Shown: positions 43,650 to 53,339, counted from the first letter of the stretch. The stretch: DNA of 64,000 nt from CAVVAL01 sp963742725 (GCA_963742725.1 CAVUMX010000001.1:2170001-2234000), one strand, 5' to 3'. The notes: generated by a model not told the origin, from the letters alone. Numbers and translations: made by a program.

Positions 43650-45149
43650 ATGTCGCGCATCAAGCAGTTCAACCTGCCGGACCTCGGCGAAGGACTCACC
43701 GAGGGCGAGATCCTCAAGTGGCTGGTCGGGCCGGGTGACGAGGTGAAGCTCAACCAGCCGATCGTGGAGGTCGAGACAGCGAAGGCGGCCGTCGAGATCC
43801 CGTCCCCGTACGCCGGTGTGGTCACCGAGTTGCACCACACCGAGGGCGAGACGGTGGACGTGGGCAGCCCGATCATCACGTTCGACACCGAGCCGGGGGC
43901 GGGTGCGCTGCCGTCCGCTGCGCCGTCTTCCCCGGCGCCGTCGGCGGAGACGCTGGCGTCCGTCGAGGTGGCCGGCGAGGAGCAGGCCATCGAGCCGGGG
44001 CTGATCGGTGGCCCCGCGCCTGGCGGCCGGACGTCCGTGCTGGTCGGCTACGGCCCGAAGACGGTGACGGCCGCGCGCCGGGCCCGTAAGCCGGTCGAGT
44101 CGACCACGGCTCCGCTGGAGGACCCGGAACTGACGCTGCTGCCGTCGATCCCGGACTCGCTCCACTCGGCGGCCAAGCCGGTCCGCCACGGTGGTCTGGA
44201 GATGGGCAGGGCCGCCGAGCGGGCGGCCGAGGCGGCCAGTTCGCCGGTCCGGGCGAAGCCGCCGGTCCGCAAGCTGGCCAGGGACCTCGGTCTGGACCTG
44301 GCGTCCGTGCGCGGCACCGGTCCGGACGGGTCGATCACCCGGGACGACGTGCAGCGCGCGTCGAAGTCCGCCGCCGTGCCGGCTGGCCTGGCGGCGGTCG
44401 CCGAGCCGCACCCCGTCCGCGCTGCGGCGCCGCTCTGGGACTCGACCCGGGAGCAGCGGCTGCCGATCAAGGGCGTCCGGAAGCTCACCGCCGAGGCGAT
44501 GGTGAACAGCGCGTTCACCGCGCCCCACGTGACGGAGTTCCTGACCGTCGACGTCACCCGCACGATGCGGCTGGTTCAGAGGCTCAAGTCGGCGCCCGAG
44601 TTCACCGACGCCCGCGTCAACCCGATGCTGCTGGTCGCCAAGGCGATGGTGATGGCCGTGGCGCGGCACCCCATGATCAACGCCTCCTGGGACGCTGCCG
44701 CAGGCGAGATCGTCGTCAAGGAGTACGTGAACCTGGGCATCGCCGCCGCCACGCCGCGCGGACTGATCGTGCCCAACATCAAGGACGCCGGCCGGCTCAC
44801 GCTCCGCCAACTCGCCGACGCCCTGACCGAACTGGTTGCCACCGCCAAGGAGGGCAAGACACCGCCCGCCGACATGCAGGGCGGGACGATCACGATCACC
44901 AACGTCGGCGTGTTCGGCGTCGACACCGGTACGCCGATCCTCAACCCCGGCGAATCGGCGATCCTCGCGTTCGGCGCCGTGCGCGAACAGCCGTGGGTTC
45001 ACAAGGGCAAGATCAAGGTCCGCCAGGTGTGCCAGCTGGCGCTCTCGTTCGACCACCGGATCGTCGATGGCGAACTCGGCTCCAAGTTCCTCGCGGACGT
45101 CGGCCGTTTCCTCAACGATCCACAGGAAGCCCTCCTCGCCTGGAGCTGA
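43650..45149 (+). CDS. Dihydrolipoamide acyltransferase (E2)
   Basis: The 499-residue E2 has an N-terminal lipoyl domain with the attachment lysine in VEVETAKAAVEIP (about residue 45), an Ala/Pro-rich linker, a peripheral-subunit-binding domain (KPPVRKLARDLGLDLASVRGTG, about residue 210), and a catalytic acyltransferase core ending in LSFDHRIVDGELG with the active-site His. One lipoyl domain fits branched-chain or small pyruvate complexes. It completes the E1a-E1b-E2 operon, followed by a hairpin terminator. Confidence 0.95.
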   Translation: MSRIKQFNLPDLGEGLTEGEILKWLVGPGDEVKLNQPIVEVETAKAAVEIPSPYAGVVTELHHTEGETVDVGSPIITFDTEPGAGALPSAAPSSPAPSAETLASVEVAGEEQAIEPGLIGGPAPGGRTSVLVGYGPKTVTAARRARKPVESTTAPLEDPELTLLPSIPDSLHSAAKPVRHGGLEMGRAAERAAEAASSPVRAKPPVRKLARDLGLDLASVRGTGPDGSITRDDVQRASKSAAVPAGLAAVAEPHPVRAAAPLWDSTREQRLPIKGVRKLTAEAMVNSAFTAPHVTEFLTVDVTRTMRLVQRLKSAPEFTDARVNPMLLVAKAMVMAVARHPMINASWDAAAGEIVVKEYVNLGIAAATPRGLIVPNIKDAGRLTLRQLADALTELVATAKEGKTPPADMQGGTITITNVGVFGVDTGTPILNPGESAILAFGAVREQPWVHKGKIKVRQVCQLALSFDHRIVDGELGSKFLADVGRFLNDPQEALLAWS

Positions 45150-45158
45150 CGCACGACC

Positions 45159-45198
45159 GAGGCCCCGCCACCTTGCTTCTTGAGGCTGGCGGGGCCTC
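45159..45198 (+). terminator. Terminator of the 2-oxoacid dehydrogenase operon
   Basis: GAGGCCCCGCCA and its complement (12 bp each) flank a 16-base loop; the stem ends 9 bases after the E2 stop at its left and is followed by ACCCTTTCCCC. Confidence 0.82.
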
Positions 45199-45569
45199 AC
45201 CCTTTCCCCGCCGCCTCCCGCGCTGTCCTCTCCGCGCACCGCCTCCCGCGCCGCAATGCCGGGCCGCCCGCGCGCCCGCGCCCGTGCCGCGACGCTGGGT
45301 TGCCCGCGCCGCGCGCCACGTGCGGCGTCCGCGCGCCCGTGGTGCCGCGTTGCGACGGCGAGGGCGACTTCGGCCCCGGAGTTGTACGCAGGGTTACGGG
45401 CCGGTTATGGCGGCACCACCGAAGGTTGTAAGGGAGGTATCGAGAAAGTTCCGATCGTCATCAGGCAGTGTGGCGCGGTTCACCGAAGATTCGATGGCCA
45501 ATGGCCCTTCCGGGGGTGTTTAATGGAGTCACACAACGAGGACGACCACCGAGAAGGTAGGGACACAAA
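45199..45569. other. Non-coding stretch with a likely small-gene promoter
   Basis: From 45199 to about 45400 the sequence is low-complexity GC with no convincing gene. From 45420 on it becomes more mixed. Purine-rich GAAGGTAGGGA at 45552-45562 is the ribosome site of the 45-residue protein. Confidence 0.45.
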
Positions 45570-45707
45570 GTGAGCAGGCTGGCCGAGAAGTTCCGCACCC
45601 GTCGCAACGCTGCGCGCCGCGCGCGTGCGATCGAGCGGGCTCTGGCGCACTGCACCTCGCAGACCATGCGCGACGAGATCCTGACGATCGCGAACCGCGA
45701 CTTCTGA
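45570..45707 (+). CDS. Small basic 45-residue protein
   Basis: A GTG preceded by GAAGGTAGGGA starts a 45-codon frame: basic helix MSRLAEKFRTRRNAARRARA, then a more acidic helix (SQTMRDEILTIAN). It resembles small conserved actinomycete proteins with an RNA- or membrane-facing basic helix, but I cannot name the family. Good codon-position GC bias and the ribosome site support translation. Too short for most gene callers. Confidence 0.68.
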   Translation: MSRLAEKFRTRRNAARRARAIERALAHCTSQTMRDEILTIANRDF

Positions 45708-45884
45708 TCCCCGGTACCAGGCGCCGCTCCCGCGCCTGGTGCGACTCCACGAGCCCCGGCTGGCCTCCCGCCTGCCGGGGTTCGTGCTGTCCGGGCTATG
45801 TCGACTTGCCACCCGTCGTACGGTCTGACGTGCATGAGCCGGTAGCGTCCGGGGTCTAGCCGGGGATCAGCTGGGGAGGAACAG

Positions 45885-47606
45885 ATGGCCGAGGGCAGGA
45901 CGCCGCCAGAGCAGCCCGATCAGCCGGACGAGCCGGCACCGGGCGCTCCGGCGTCCGAGGCGGATGACACGCCGACTCGGATCGTCTCCCCGCCGCCGGC
46001 CCAGGCCGCCACGCCGGGCGACGAGGGCGACGCCACCGCGCCGTACTCCGTCAGCGACATCCCTGCCGAGCCGGCGCCGGACGACGCTGCCACCACCGCG
46101 ATCTCGCCCGACGAACCACCCGTGGCCGAGGAAGACGCGACCACACTCTTCACTCCGGACGACGTCTCTCCGCCCCGTGCCGCTGAAGACGACGCAACCG
46201 CCCCGGACGACGTGCCCCTGGCACCAGTCGTCGAGGACGACGCCACCACCCTGTTCACCCCAGATGACGTTTCCCGAGCACCGGTCGTCAGGGACGACGC
46301 GACCCCGGACGACGTATCCCCGGCACCGGTCGTCGAGGACGACGCGACCACCTTCTTCACCCCGGACGACGTGCGGCGCGCTGACGAGCCGCCCGCCGCC
46401 CCGGAGCCGGTCGTCGAAGAGGACGCGACCACGCTGTTCCCGTCCGCGCGGCCGGGGGGCGACGAGGCGACGAAGCCGTTCAGCCCGCCCGCCCCGCCGT
46501 ACGAGCCCGTGGTGGAGGAAGACGCCACCACGATGATGCGGCCGGACGATGTTCCGCCGCCGGTGGTCGAGGACGAGCCGACCCGGGTGGCGTACTCGCC
46601 GTCCGCACCGATCTCGCCCGCAACGCCTCAGTCGCCCGCCGCGCCTGAGCCCGCCGCACCGCCGCAGTCGTACGAGCCCTCAGCCTCGCCTGCGCAGCCT
46701 TACGCCCCGCCGGCCGCGTCTCCGCAGCACGCCCCGGCCACGGGATCGGCGCCCGTGTCGCCCCCGCCGGCCGCGCCGCCCCAGGACTACCCGCCGCAGC
46801 CGGTATCCCCGCCCCAACCGCCGTCGACGTACGAGGCCCCGCCGCAGCCCGCGAGCTACCCGGTGCCGCCGCCTCCGACCACGTATCCGGCACCCCCGCC
46901 GCCCACGACCTACCCGGCGCCGCCACCACCCACCAGCTACCCCGCGCCGCCCCCGCCGACGAGCTACCCGGCGCCCCCACCCCCGGGCGGCTACCAGCAA
47001 CCGCCGACCCAGCCCTACGGCCAGCCCCCGGCTCAGCAGCCGTACGGCCAACCATCGAGCCAGCCCCCGGCTCAGCAGCCCTACGGCCAGCCCCCGACCC
47101 AGCCGCCCGGCCAGTACGGCGCCGCGCCCGGCCAGTACGACACGAGCCAGTACGGTGCCACCCCCTACGGCGCGGCGCCGGCACAGCCCGGGTACGACCC
47201 CGGCCCTGTTCCGCCGCCGTCCTACGGGCAGCCGCCGCCGCAGTACGGGCCGGCCACCCGGTACGGCCAGCCGGCCGTGCAGGAGCCGAAGAAGAAGCGC
47301 CGTGGCCTCGTCATCGCGGGTGTCGTCGGCCTGCTCCTCGCGGTGGCCTGCTGCGGTGGCCTCGCTGCGGTCGGGTTCAGCGCATGGAGCAGCCGCAACT
47401 ACGAGGTCGGCGACTGCGTGAAGAACGAGGCGGCCGGCGACAACTCCAAGGCCGTGAAGGTCGCCTGTTCGGAGGCGGGCGCGCACAAGGTCGTCCAGAA
47501 GCTGGATGACACGACCGACCGGGTCGGCTGCCCCACGGCGACGACCGTCGCGACGTTCGTCGACTTCAAGCGCAAGTTCGTCCTCTGCCTCGCGAAGGTG
47601 GACTAG
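45885..47606 (+). CDS. Membrane protein with repeated acidic Thr-Thr motifs and proline-rich tail
   Basis: A 573-residue protein. Residues about 60-230 contain at least five copies of an [E/D]DATT motif, often in DATTLFTPDDV. The region 235-470 is Pro/Tyr/Gln-rich with PPPPTTYPA and QQPYGQP repeats. A basic KKKRRG precedes one membrane helix (about 480-505), and the last 75 residues contain four cysteines in an exterior domain starting YEVGDCVKN. The N-terminal part would be cytoplasmic. The ED-A-TT pattern resembles phospho-threonine sites of Ser/Thr-kinase substrates such as GarA; no kinase is nearby. Confidence 0.72.
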   Translation: MAEGRTPPEQPDQPDEPAPGAPASEADDTPTRIVSPPPAQAATPGDEGDATAPYSVSDIPAEPAPDDAATTAISPDEPPVAEEDATTLFTPDDVSPPRAAEDDATAPDDVPLAPVVEDDATTLFTPDDVSRAPVVRDDATPDDVSPAPVVEDDATTFFTPDDVRRADEPPAAPEPVVEEDATTLFPSARPGGDEATKPFSPPAPPYEPVVEEDATTMMRPDDVPPPVVEDEPTRVAYSPSAPISPATPQSPAAPEPAAPPQSYEPSASPAQPYAPPAASPQHAPATGSAPVSPPPAAPPQDYPPQPVSPPQPPSTYEAPPQPASYPVPPPPTTYPAPPPPTTYPAPPPPTSYPAPPPPTSYPAPPPPGGYQQPPTQPYGQPPAQQPYGQPSSQPPAQQPYGQPPTQPPGQYGAAPGQYDTSQYGATPYGAAPAQPGYDPGPVPPPSYGQPPPQYGPATRYGQPAVQEPKKKRRGLVIAGVVGLLLAVACCGGLAAVGFSAWSSRNYEVGDCVKNEAAGDNSKAVKVACSEAGAHKVVQKLDDTTDRVGCPTATTVATFVDFKRKFVLCLAKVD

Positions 47607-47643
47607 CCGCGGGACGGCCGGACGACGATGGCAGGCTGGTGGC

Positions 47644-49589
47644 ATGAACGATGCCGCGCCCCGTCGTGCCCGCGTCCGTGCCCCGGAGCTGAAGGGCAGC
47701 GGCGGCTGGCTGAACACGGGCGGCAAGGAGCTGTCGCTCGCCGACCTGCGGGGTAAGTGCGTCGTCCTCGACTTCTGGACGTTCTGCTGCGTCAACTGCC
47801 TCCACGTGCTGGACGAGCTGCGCCCGCTGGAGGAGAAGTACGCCGACACGCTCGTGATCGTGGGGATCCACTCGCCCAAGTTCGAGCACGAACGCGACCC
47901 GGACGCGCTGGCCGCGGCGGTCGAACGGTACGGCGTGCACCATCCCGTCCTCGACGATCCGGACCTGTACTGCTGGCAGCAGTACGCGGCGAAGGCCTGG
48001 CCGACCCTCGCCGTGGTCGACCCCGAGGGGTACGTCGTCGCGAGCATGGCCGGCGAGGGCCACGCCGAGGGGCTGGATCGGCTGCTCGCCGAACTCGTCG
48101 CCGAGCACGAGGCCAAGGGCACCCTCCACCGCGGCGACGGCCCCTACGTGCCGCCGCCCCCGGCAACGACCACCCTTCGCTTCCCCGGCAAGGCCCTCGT
48201 CCTCCCGCCCGCCACGAGCCCCGACGGCAGCCCGCGACGCACCACGAGCACGCTGCTGGTCAGCGACTCAGCCCACCACTCGCTCGTCGAGCTCGCCGCC
48301 GACGGCGAAACGCTGATCCGCCGCATCGGCACCGGCACCCGCGGACACGCCGACAGCACAGGCACGGCACGAACGGCACGAACGGCACAGGCGCCACGGA
48401 AAGCACGGCCGAGTTCAACGAACCCCAGGGCCTCTGCGCCCTTCCGCCCGACGTCGCCGCGCAGGTCGGCTACGACGTGGTCGTCGCCGATACGGTGAAT
48501 CACCTGCTCCGGGGCCTCCGCCTCGCCGACGGACATGTCACCACCGTCGCCGGATCCGGCAGGCAGTGGCGCGCGAACATCGACAGCCCGGACCCGCGCG
48601 AGCACGACCTGTCCTCCCCCTGGGACGTCGCCTGGTACGACGGCCGCGTCGTCATCGCCATGGCCGGCATCCACCAGCTCTGGTCGTTCGATCCGCGCAC
48701 GGGCGCGCTGGGCCCGTACGCGGGAACGACGGTCGAATCGCTCAAGGACGGTCCGCTGGCCGAGGCGTGGATGGCACAGCCGTCCGGCCTGGCGACCGAC
48801 GGCCATAGAGTGGCCCACGGCCATGGAGCGGCCGACGGCCAAGGAACGTCCGCCGGCGAAAGGCTTTGGATTGCCGATGCCGAGACATCAGCGCTGCGCT
48901 GGATCGAGGCCGGCGAGATGCACACAGCCGTCGGCCAGGGCCTGTTCGATTTCGGGCATGTGGACGGCCCGGCGGAGAAGGCGCTGTTCCAGCATCCGCT
49001 GGGCGTGTGCGTCCTGCCGGACGGTTCGGTGGCGGTCTGCGACACGTACAACAACGCGATCCGCCGCTACGACCCGGTGAGCGGCGAGGTCACCACGCTG
49101 GCGACTGACGTCGCGGAGCCGAGTGGCGCGGTGGTACTCGACGGTGAGCTGGTCGTGGTGGAGTCGGCGGCCCACCGGCTGACGCGTCCGGTGGCGCCGG
49201 GGGTGATGCGCGAGGTGTCCGGGGTCCGTCACCGGACCCAGCGTCCCGCCACCCAACTCGCGGCCGGCGACGTGGTCCTGGAGATCGTGTTCGAGCCGGC
49301 ACCGGGCCAGAAGCTGGACGACCGGTACGGCCCGTCGACGCGGCTCGAAGTCAGCGCCAACCCGCCGGAGCTACTGGCCAGCGGCGCCGGCGTGACGACG
49401 GACCTGAGCCGGCGCCTGCACATCACCGGAGACGGCGTGCTCCAGGTGGTCGCGCAGGCGGCTTCGTGCGACACGGACGCCGAGAACCCGGCATGTCACC
49501 TGACCCGGCAGGACTGGGGCGTGCCGATCCGCGTCACGCCCGACGGGGCGCGGCGGCTCGCGCTGGTACTCCGGGGCCTCGACGGCTGA
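47644..49589 (+). pseudogene. Thioredoxin/NHL-repeat protein with an internal frameshift
   Basis: Residues 1-160 form a thioredoxin-like domain with TFCCVNCLHV (CxxC-type) and AWPTLAVVDPEG. NHL beta-propeller repeats follow (LLVSDSAHHSLVEL; then DYDVVVADTVNHLLRGLR and later WIADAETSALRW, VAVCDTYNNAIRRYD). The frame breaks between about 48355 and 48400. There, a 9-base unit GGCACGAAC occurs twice behind a truncated copy missing GAAC, and the reading frame shifts by one. The rest of the gene is intact in the other frame to 49589. It may be a real decay event or an assembly error. Intact homologues are full-length two-domain proteins. Confidence 0.85.
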
Positions 49590-49595
49590 GCAGGC

Positions 49596-49835
49596 TCAGG
49601 CCGGCGGCGGGGGCTGGCTCGGGTCGTCCACGTAGTGGTGCTCGTGCACGACGCCACCTTCCCGGCGCATGCGGCGCGGGCGCCAGTACAGGTAGCTCAG
49701 CAGCATGCCGACGACGCCGATGATCATCAGGATCCAGCCGATCACCTGGATGTCGACGCCGGGAAGATCGATCGTGACCGCGAACGCGAAGATCGCGCCC
49801 AGGGCGATGAGGAAGAGGCTTGCACCGATATCCAC
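49596..49835 (-). CDS. DUF6458-like two-helix membrane protein
   Basis: A 79-residue protein from GTG with two hydrophobic helices (GASLFLIALGAIFAFAV and VIGWILMIIGVVGMLLSYLYW) and a basic-then-acidic tail containing EHHYVDD. This matches my recollection of DUF6458. Function unknown. It converges on the thioredoxin/NHL gene with a six-base gap. Confidence 0.75.
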   Translation of the reverse strand: MDIGASLFLIALGAIFAFAVTIDLPGVDIQVIGWILMIIGVVGMLLSYLYWRPRRMRREGGVVHEHHYVDDPSQPPPPA

Positions 49836-50002
49836 GTCGACTCCCTGGTCAGCGCTCAGGCGGGGAAGAATTGTGTCCTACCCCCGGGGTTACTGCCGTA
49901 ATCATCCCACTGGCCACGGCGCTGGTGAAGGTACATGACCAATCACACCCGGACGACCACATTCCGTTCACCGGCGGCAACTCCGAGTCCTGAACAGACA
50001 AA

Positions 50003-50040
50003 GGGCCGTGGCGGCGACCCGAAGGTCACTGCCACGGCCC
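50003..50040 (-). terminator. Terminator of the acyl-CoA dehydrogenase gene
   Basis: On the minus strand, GGGCCGTGGC, an 18-base loop and the complement form a 10-bp stem followed by TTTGTCTG. It lies 25 bases after the stop. Confidence 0.82.
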
Positions 50041-50064
50041 CGGCGAACCGCGGGAGGCGGTGCG

Positions 50065-51912
50065 TCAGAATGCCTCTTCCGGGAGGTCCATCAGGTCGAG
50101 CGTGGTCGTCTCGACGATCCGGCGGCTGGCGGTCAGCTCCGGGAGGACGTTCGTCGCGAAGAACCGGGCGGCCGCGAGCTTGCCCACGTAGAACGCCTCG
50201 TCCTTGCCGGCGCCGCGGTCGAGGGCGGCACCGGCCACCTCGGCCTGGCGGAGCAGCAGCCAACCCACGACGACGTCGCCGAGAGCGAGCAGCAGGCGGC
50301 TGGTGTTGAGGCCCACCTTGTAGACGTTCCGCACCTCTTCCTGCGCGGACATGAGGTGACCGACCATCGTGCCGACCATCGCCTGGACGTCCTCGAGGGC
50401 CGTCTTGAGCAGCGCGCGCTCTTCCTTCAGGCGACCGTTGCCGGCCTCGCTGTCGATGAACGCGGTGATCTCGGTGGCGACCGTGGCGAGCGAGCGGCCC
50501 TGGTCCTTCACGATCTTGCGGAAGAACAGGTCCATGCCCTGGATCGCCGTGGTGCCCTCGTAGAGGGTGTCGATCTTGGCGTCCCGGATGTACTGCTCCA
50601 GCGGGTAGTCCTGGAGGAAGCCGGAGCCGCCGAAGGTCTGCAGCGACTCGTGACCGAGCAGGCCGTACGCCCGCTCCGAGCCACAGCCCTTGACGAGCGG
50701 CAGCAGCAGGTCGTTGAGGCGTTCGGCGGCCTCGGCAGCGTCCTTGTCGCCGGCGTGCTCGGCCTGGATGACCTGGTCCTGGACGGACGCGGTGTAGTGG
50801 ACGAGCGCCCGCAGGCCCTCGGCGTAGGACTTCTGGAGCATGAGGCTGCGCCGGACGTCCGGGTGGTGCGTGATCGTGACCCGCGGCGCGGCCTTGTCGG
50901 CGGCCTGGGTCAGGTCCGGGCCCTGGACGCGGCTCTTGGCGTACTCGAGCGCGTTGAGGTAGCCGGTCGAGAGCGTGGCGATGGCCTTCGTGCCGACCAT
51001 CATCCGGGCGTACTCGATGATCTTGAACATCTGGGCGATGCCGTCGTGCACCTCGCCGACGAGCCAGCCCTTGGCGGGGATCTTCTCGCCGAAGGTCAGT
51101 TCGCAGGTGGTGCTGGCCTTGAGGCCCATCTTGTGCTCGACGTTCGTGACGAAGGCGCCGTTGCGCTCGCCCAGCTCGCCGGTCTCGAAGTCGAAGTGGA
51201 ACTTCGGCACCATGAAGAGCGACAGGCCCTTGGTGCCCGGACCACCGGCGCCCTCGACGCCCACCGGGCGGGCGAGCACGTAGTGGATGATGTTGTCGGT
51301 CATGTCGTGCTCGGCCGACGTGATGAAGCGCTTGACGCCCTCGATGTGCCAGGAGCCGTCGTCCTGCTGGACGGCCTTGGTGCGGCCGGCGCCCACGTCG
51401 GAGCCGGCGTCCGGCTCGGTGAGGACCATGGTGGCGCCCCACTGCTTCTCGATGATGACCTTCGCGACCTTCTTCTGCTCTTCGGTGCCGAGCCGCCAGA
51501 AGGTGGCGCCGAAGGACGGGCCGCCGGCGTACATGTGCGCGGCCGGGTTCGCGCCGAGCACCAGCTCGGACAGTGACCAGATCAGCTCGCGCGGGGCGGT
51601 GACGCCGCCGACCTCTTCGGGGAGGTCGAGCAGGAAGCCGCCGGACTCCATGAGTGCCTTGTACGACTTCTTGAAGCTCTCGGGCATCTTCACGGAGTAG
51701 GTCGCCGGGTCGTACACCGGCGGGTTACGGTCCGCGTCGATGAAGGAGTCGGCGAGCGGGCCGATGGCCAGGCGCTCGGTCTCCGTGAGCATCGCACGAG
51801 CCGTGTCGGCATCGATGTCTGAGAAAGGACCCGCGCCGAACCGCTCCTGGGCCCCGAAGACCTCGAAGAGGTTGAACTCCACGTCGCGGAGGTTGCTCTT
51901 GTAGTGGCCCAT
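50065..51912 (-). CDS. Acyl-CoA dehydrogenase with C-terminal extension
   Basis: This 615-residue enzyme is longer than classical 380-residue members. FAD and substrate landmarks include VLTEPDAGSDVGAGRTKA, RFITSAEHDMTDNI, and LYEGTTAIQGMDLFFRKI with the catalytic glutamate (about residue 447). The final 150 residues are an added helical domain, as in the FadE5-like long forms that act on fatty acyl-CoA. It would carry out the first step of beta-oxidation. A paired TTACC/GGTAA operator precedes it. Confidence 0.94.
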   Translation of the reverse strand: MGHYKSNLRDVEFNLFEVFGAQERFGAGPFSDIDADTARAMLTETERLAIGPLADSFIDADRNPPVYDPATYSVKMPESFKKSYKALMESGGFLLDLPEEVGGVTAPRELIWSLSELVLGANPAAHMYAGGPSFGATFWRLGTEEQKKVAKVIIEKQWGATMVLTEPDAGSDVGAGRTKAVQQDDGSWHIEGVKRFITSAEHDMTDNIIHYVLARPVGVEGAGGPGTKGLSLFMVPKFHFDFETGELGERNGAFVTNVEHKMGLKASTTCELTFGEKIPAKGWLVGEVHDGIAQMFKIIEYARMMVGTKAIATLSTGYLNALEYAKSRVQGPDLTQAADKAAPRVTITHHPDVRRSLMLQKSYAEGLRALVHYTASVQDQVIQAEHAGDKDAAEAAERLNDLLLPLVKGCGSERAYGLLGHESLQTFGGSGFLQDYPLEQYIRDAKIDTLYEGTTAIQGMDLFFRKIVKDQGRSLATVATEITAFIDSEAGNGRLKEERALLKTALEDVQAMVGTMVGHLMSAQEEVRNVYKVGLNTSRLLLALGDVVVGWLLLRQAEVAGAALDRGAGKDEAFYVGKLAAARFFATNVLPELTASRRIVETTTLDLMDLPEEAF

Positions 51913-51942
51913 TCCTGGAACCCTCCTGTGTCCACCGGCTTA

Positions 51943-51982
51943 TTACCCGTCGGTAACAAGAGACTGTATTACCGGCAGGTAA
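51943..51982. promoter_or_regulatory. Paired palindromic operators upstream of the acyl-CoA dehydrogenase
   Basis: TTACC-CGTC-GGTAA (51943-51956) and TTACC-GGCA-GGTAA (51969-51982) are two 14-bp inverted repeats with centres 26 bases apart, 31-70 bases upstream of the ATG. This spacing, about 2.5 helical turns, and the shared half-site suit a TetR-type dimer pair controlling fatty-acid oxidation. The regulator is not in the window. Confidence 0.78.
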
Positions 51983-52062
51983 CTCAGGCAAGCCTCAACG
52001 GGCAACGTCACATCAGGAACTGGTATCCGTAGGGGAACCACAGCGGGTCATAACGGCTGAAA

Positions 52063-53175
52063 TCAGTCGCCGAGCGCCTCGTCCCACTCCCACGCGGGGG
52101 TCGCCGGTTCGGTCGTGCCGCCAGCGCCCGTGTACTCCAGCAGCACCAGCGCGATGTCGTCGTCGAGGACGCCGTGCACCCAGTCCTTGAGAGCGTTCTC
52201 CAGGGATGTCAGGCCGTCCTCGACGGTGCCGTGGCCGAGGATGCGCCAGGCCCGCTCGTACACCGGGAAGAACTCACCGTCACGGCGGGCTTCGGCGAGG
52301 CCGTCCGTGTAGAGCAGGAGGCGGTCGCCCGGTTCGAGGCGCTCCACGCGCGGACGCGCCACCGGGAGGAAGCCCAGCGGCGGCGCGGGCGAGGGCGGGT
52401 CGAGCGGGATGACGGCCCCGTTGCGCAGCAGCAGCGGCGCCGGGTGGCCACAGTTGAGGACGGTCAGCGTGCCGCCGCGCTCCTCCACCAGAGCGGCCGT
52501 GACGAAGTCCTCGTAGCCGACGGAACGAGCCACCGCCCTGTCCAGGTCGGCGACGATCGCCCGGAGGTCGGCGCGTTCGTGCGCGACATGCCGGTACGAG
52601 CCCAGGACCATGCTCGCCAACCGGACGGCGTCCAGGCCCTTGCCGCGGACGTCCCCGATCAGCAGCCGCACCCCGTACGGCGTGTTCAGGGCTTCGTACA
52701 GGTCGCCGCCGATGTCCGCCTCGGCGCTCGCCGACACGTACCGGACGGCAACCGACAGTCCACCCACCTGAGGGCCGATCGGACGCAGGACCGCCTGCTG
52801 CGCCACGGCCGCCAACTTGCTGAGCGTGGCGACGCGCTGGCTGGTGCGGTCGCGGCGGGTGCTGACCCCGGCGGCGAGCCCCGTGGCGGCGATGATCGCG
52901 ATGACCTGGATGACCTGTTCCCGGTCCATGCCGGCGTCGCTGAACACGCCGAGGCCGATGCCGAGCACCGTGCAGAGCGCCCCGACGGCGAGCACCGCCC
53001 GGTAGCCGGCGAACGCGGCCGCGAGGAACGGCGGTCCGATGAGCAGGCCGACGAACACCGGCCCTGGGCCGATCGCGACGTCCAGGGCCGTGATGAAGAC
53101 AGCGAGAAGACACGCGCCGGCGAGACCGGTGCGTGAAGAGACCACGGCGTCGCCGTGGCCCGGTGACGCTGCCAT
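52063..53175 (-). CDS. Membrane SpoIIE-type protein phosphatase
   Basis: The 370-residue protein has four or five membrane helices in residues 15-105 followed by a PP2C-like SpoIIE domain. Metal-binding acidic motifs GGDLYEAL, GDVRGKGLDAV, YTDGLAEARRDGEFF and DDDIALVLLEY are all present. Such enzymes dephosphorylate anti-anti-sigma factors to trigger sigma factor release. No partner anti-sigma gene lies in this window. Confidence 0.93.
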   Translation of the reverse strand: MAASPGHGDAVVSSRTGLAGACLLAVFITALDVAIGPGPVFVGLLIGPPFLAAAFAGYRAVLAVGALCTVLGIGLGVFSDAGMDREQVIQVIAIIAATGLAAGVSTRRDRTSQRVATLSKLAAVAQQAVLRPIGPQVGGLSVAVRYVSASAEADIGGDLYEALNTPYGVRLLIGDVRGKGLDAVRLASMVLGSYRHVAHERADLRAIVADLDRAVARSVGYEDFVTAALVEERGGTLTVLNCGHPAPLLLRNGAVIPLDPPSPAPPLGFLPVARPRVERLEPGDRLLLYTDGLAEARRDGEFFPVYERAWRILGHGTVEDGLTSLENALKDWVHGVLDDDIALVLLEYTGAGGTTEPATPAWEWDEALGD

Positions 53176-53339
53176 GGGTTGACGACCTCTACCGATTCCT
53201 GGACCGCGGATTCGTTACGACGCCCCAAGCATGCCTGGAGATCGCGCTTTCCGTGTCCTAACTGGCCGAACTCAGGTTCAGCTTTCCCCTGACGAACCGC
53301 ACCTAGTCCTGATATAGACCGGCGGGGCTAGCGCACGCC

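Noticed and set aside
46860..47180. Proline-rich DNA repeats as a tandem array
   Set aside because: The repetition follows from the Pro/Tyr/Gln protein repeats in the coding frame; no independent DNA-level unit is needed.
47757..49589. A separate gene from 47757 in the second frame of the thioredoxin/NHL region
   Set aside because: The first 200 codons of that frame only mirror the thioredoxin domain; real coding signal begins near 48390, so it is the frameshifted continuation of one gene.
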